Positions 34,162 to 35,109 of a stretch of 35,109 bases of DNA are shown here, in pieces. Within the stretch, counting starts at the first letter, position 1, and each line of letters starts with the position of its first letter. The notes beneath the pieces are model-generated. The model was given only the letters and a program-made list of their open reading frames with translations. It was not told where the DNA came from and ran no database searches. The stretch covers positions 1 to 35,109 of IMG/VR virus record IMGVR_UViG_3300047388_000361; one strand, written 5' to 3'. The position numbers and the translations under genes were made by a program. The DNA is from a virus.

Positions 34162-34506
34162 ATGGCAGTTAGAAACACAGTTCAAGCTATACCATTAACC
34201 AATATAGCCTCTTCTGCCCTAACAGGTACGTATGCTGCAATTAATGTGGGTGGATTACCCCAAGCATGTTTTCTTATTAGATTAAATTCAACTTCAAGTA
34301 CTTCCGTCACGTTAAGTTATGATGGTGTTAATGATCATGAATTTCTCTTAGCAGGAGCCTTTGTAAATCTCAACTTCCAGACAAATGCTCAACCTAATAA
34401 CTTCATAGCTAATCTACCTATTGGAACAGTTATTTATGCTAAAGGTACAGCTGGTACTGGAAATATATATCTCAGTGGGTATTATAGCCCCAAATCACTA
34501 GTTTAG
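34162..34506 (+). CDS. small beta-rich virion protein, 114 aa (paralogue of 34514)
   Basis: Entirely beta-like: TYAAINVGGLPQACFLIRLN, TSVTLSYDGVNDHEFLLAGA, GTVIYAKGTAGTGNIYLSGY. The motif S.DG.NDH..L..G and the closing Y.....G.IYL..YY recur in the next gene, so the two are tandem paralogues. Similar single-domain sandwiches decorate heads or tails, but I cannot name this family. Starts 2 nt after the previous stop with GGAGT nearby. Confidence 0.65.
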   Translation: MAVRNTVQAIPLTNIASSALTGTYAAINVGGLPQACFLIRLNSTSSTSVTLSYDGVNDHEFLLAGAFVNLNFQTNAQPNNFIANLPIGTVIYAKGTAGTGNIYLSGYYSPKSLV

Positions 34507-34513
34507 GAGAGAT

Positions 34514-34867
34514 ATGGGAAACTATTCATTAGCTGTACGTATGTACCCAGAGGTTATGCGCAGTGTAGGCTTTAGTTCTATTTCTGGAACTTATATCGGT
34601 ATTGGAACCGCCTTAGATAATCCATCATTACAGCTCATTATCCAGAATCTAACCGATCAAAGTGTTGTTATAAGTTGGGATGGCATCAATGATCACTTGG
34701 TTCTCGTATCAGGATGCGCTTGGGATAGTGATAATACTTCTAATAGGGCTAGAGAGCAAGGGTTATATATTCCTCAAGGACAACGATTCTACGCTCGTCA
34801 ATTAGAAGATACAAGTCCAACATCAGGCGCTGTATATTTAACAACTTTTTACGGCCAGGGAGTATAA
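34514..34867 (+). CDS. small beta-rich virion protein, 117 aa (paralogue of 34162)
   Basis: Shares SWDGINDHLVLVSGCAWDSD and RFYARQLEDTSPTSGAVYL with the preceding gene's SYDGVNDHEFLLAGAF and VIYAKGTAGTGNIYL. The N terminus (NYSLAVRMYPEVMRSVGFSS) differs and may bind a different partner. TAGGAGAGAT precedes the ATG. A heteromeric ring or tip with its neighbour is plausible; not established. Confidence 0.65.
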   Translation: MGNYSLAVRMYPEVMRSVGFSSISGTYIGIGTALDNPSLQLIIQNLTDQSVVISWDGINDHLVLVSGCAWDSDNTSNRAREQGLYIPQGQRFYARQLEDTSPTSGAVYLTTFYGQGV

Positions 34868-34868
34868 T

Positions 34869-35109
34869 ATGTCATCATTATCAAATGTATTTGGATTAGG
34901 AGGCGGTATGGGAACAGTAACTTCAATAACTTTTAATGGTGGTCTAACGAGTACTCCCGATCCAGTTACAACTATTGGTACTGCAACGATAGACCAAACT
35001 AATCTTTTGACGCTTGATGGTACAGTCTATTGGGATACTGGTACACAATTATTAAGTACCACAGCAACTGGAACATCTGGTCAAATTCTTACGAGTAATG
35101 GTGCTGGGA
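34869..35109 (+). CDS. tail fibre, 3'-truncated by window edge
   Basis: Eighty codons are visible: MSSLSNVFGLGGGMGTVTSI, then TFNGGLTSTPDPVTTIGTAT, TLDGTVYWDTGTQLLST and GTSGQILTSNGAG. The last block (GT.GQ.LTSNGAG) is a frequent fibre signature. It starts 2 nt after the preceding stop. If the genome is circular, its remainder could be the truncated fibre at position 1, but the two edges do not join in frame directly, so bases would be missing between them. Confidence 0.75.
   Translation, partial: MSSLSNVFGLGGGMGTVTSITFNGGLTSTPDPVTTIGTATIDQTNLLTLDGTVYWDTGTQLLSTTATGTSGQILTSNGAG

Noticed and set aside
1-35109. CRISPR arrays, insertion sequences, rRNA genes, tRNA genes, integrase or attachment sites.
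   Set aside because: None seen: no evenly spaced repeat arrays, no transposase or recombinase motifs, no cloverleaf with CCA-like end.
34869-35109. Direct circular joining of the right-edge fibre to the left-edge fibre.
   Set aside because: The last codon is incomplete by two bases, and reading on from base 1 would meet a stop within four codons, so the edges are not directly contiguous as given.

Overview
The window is a compact, AT-rich stretch of a tailed double-stranded DNA phage (or prophage-like genome) with a P22/podovirus-like virion plan. The evidence is a large terminase, a long P22-type portal, a scaffold-like protein, an N4-gp56/P22-coat-like major capsid gene, head-tail and ejection-type proteins in a row, and a set of modular tail fibres. 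No integrase, DNA or RNA polymerase, or recognisable endolysin is present, so the phage must borrow host replication and transcription, or carry those genes outside the window. The host cannot be read from the sequence. The YadA-head-like fibre repeats (TG.NN.AIG) and the bacterial-type dispersed palindromes only suggest an environmental Gram-negative-like bacterium.

Layout. 1-2787: tail fibres, the first truncated by the window edge, ending at a strong terminator. 2938-4580 (minus): a translationally coupled recombination operon with an Erf-type annealing protein and small membrane or hypothetical genes. 4709-6519 (plus): a divergent early unit with an HTH protein, a Zn-ribbon protein, a DUF551 protein and a winged-helix replication protein. 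6834-9471: RusA resolvase, small terminase candidate and large terminase. 9474-10397: small accessory genes, including DUF551 copies and a dead remnant. 10389-10755: a gene-poor stretch with a relic of a cytosine methyltransferase on the minus strand. 10756-16264: portal, small structural genes and scaffold. 16360-17568 (minus): an inserted cassette of exported or membrane proteins. 17774-19287: a patchwork of mobile or shuffled small genes with an HNH endonuclease. 19325-22012: the major capsid gene. 22022-31876: late virion genes through the ejection proteins. 31871-32716 (minus): tiny membrane and Cys-rich genes and a pair of ribbon-helix-helix proteins with their own promoter. 32841-end: more tail-fibre and small virion genes, the last truncated.

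The standout is the major capsid gene. It is broken into five exons (93, 144, 75, 216 and 420 nt) by four related group I introns (210, 520, 800 and 210 nt). Each junction is fixed by a P1 helix with the U.G pair, a P10 pairing with the next exon, and restoration of a continuous 315-residue coat protein. P3, P7 and P8 vary in compensatory fashion among the four introns. Intron 3 carries an antisense LAGLIDADG endonuclease. Intron 2 carries no recognisable endonuclease but a DUF551-like reading frame that runs straight through the ribozyme core. A degenerate relative of that reading frame lies outside the introns at 18104-18517.

Other oddities are a portal gene with no canonical start codon in front of its conserved N terminus, several duplicated 3' ends, many intergenic hairpins, and a candidate structured RNA at 6551-6669.
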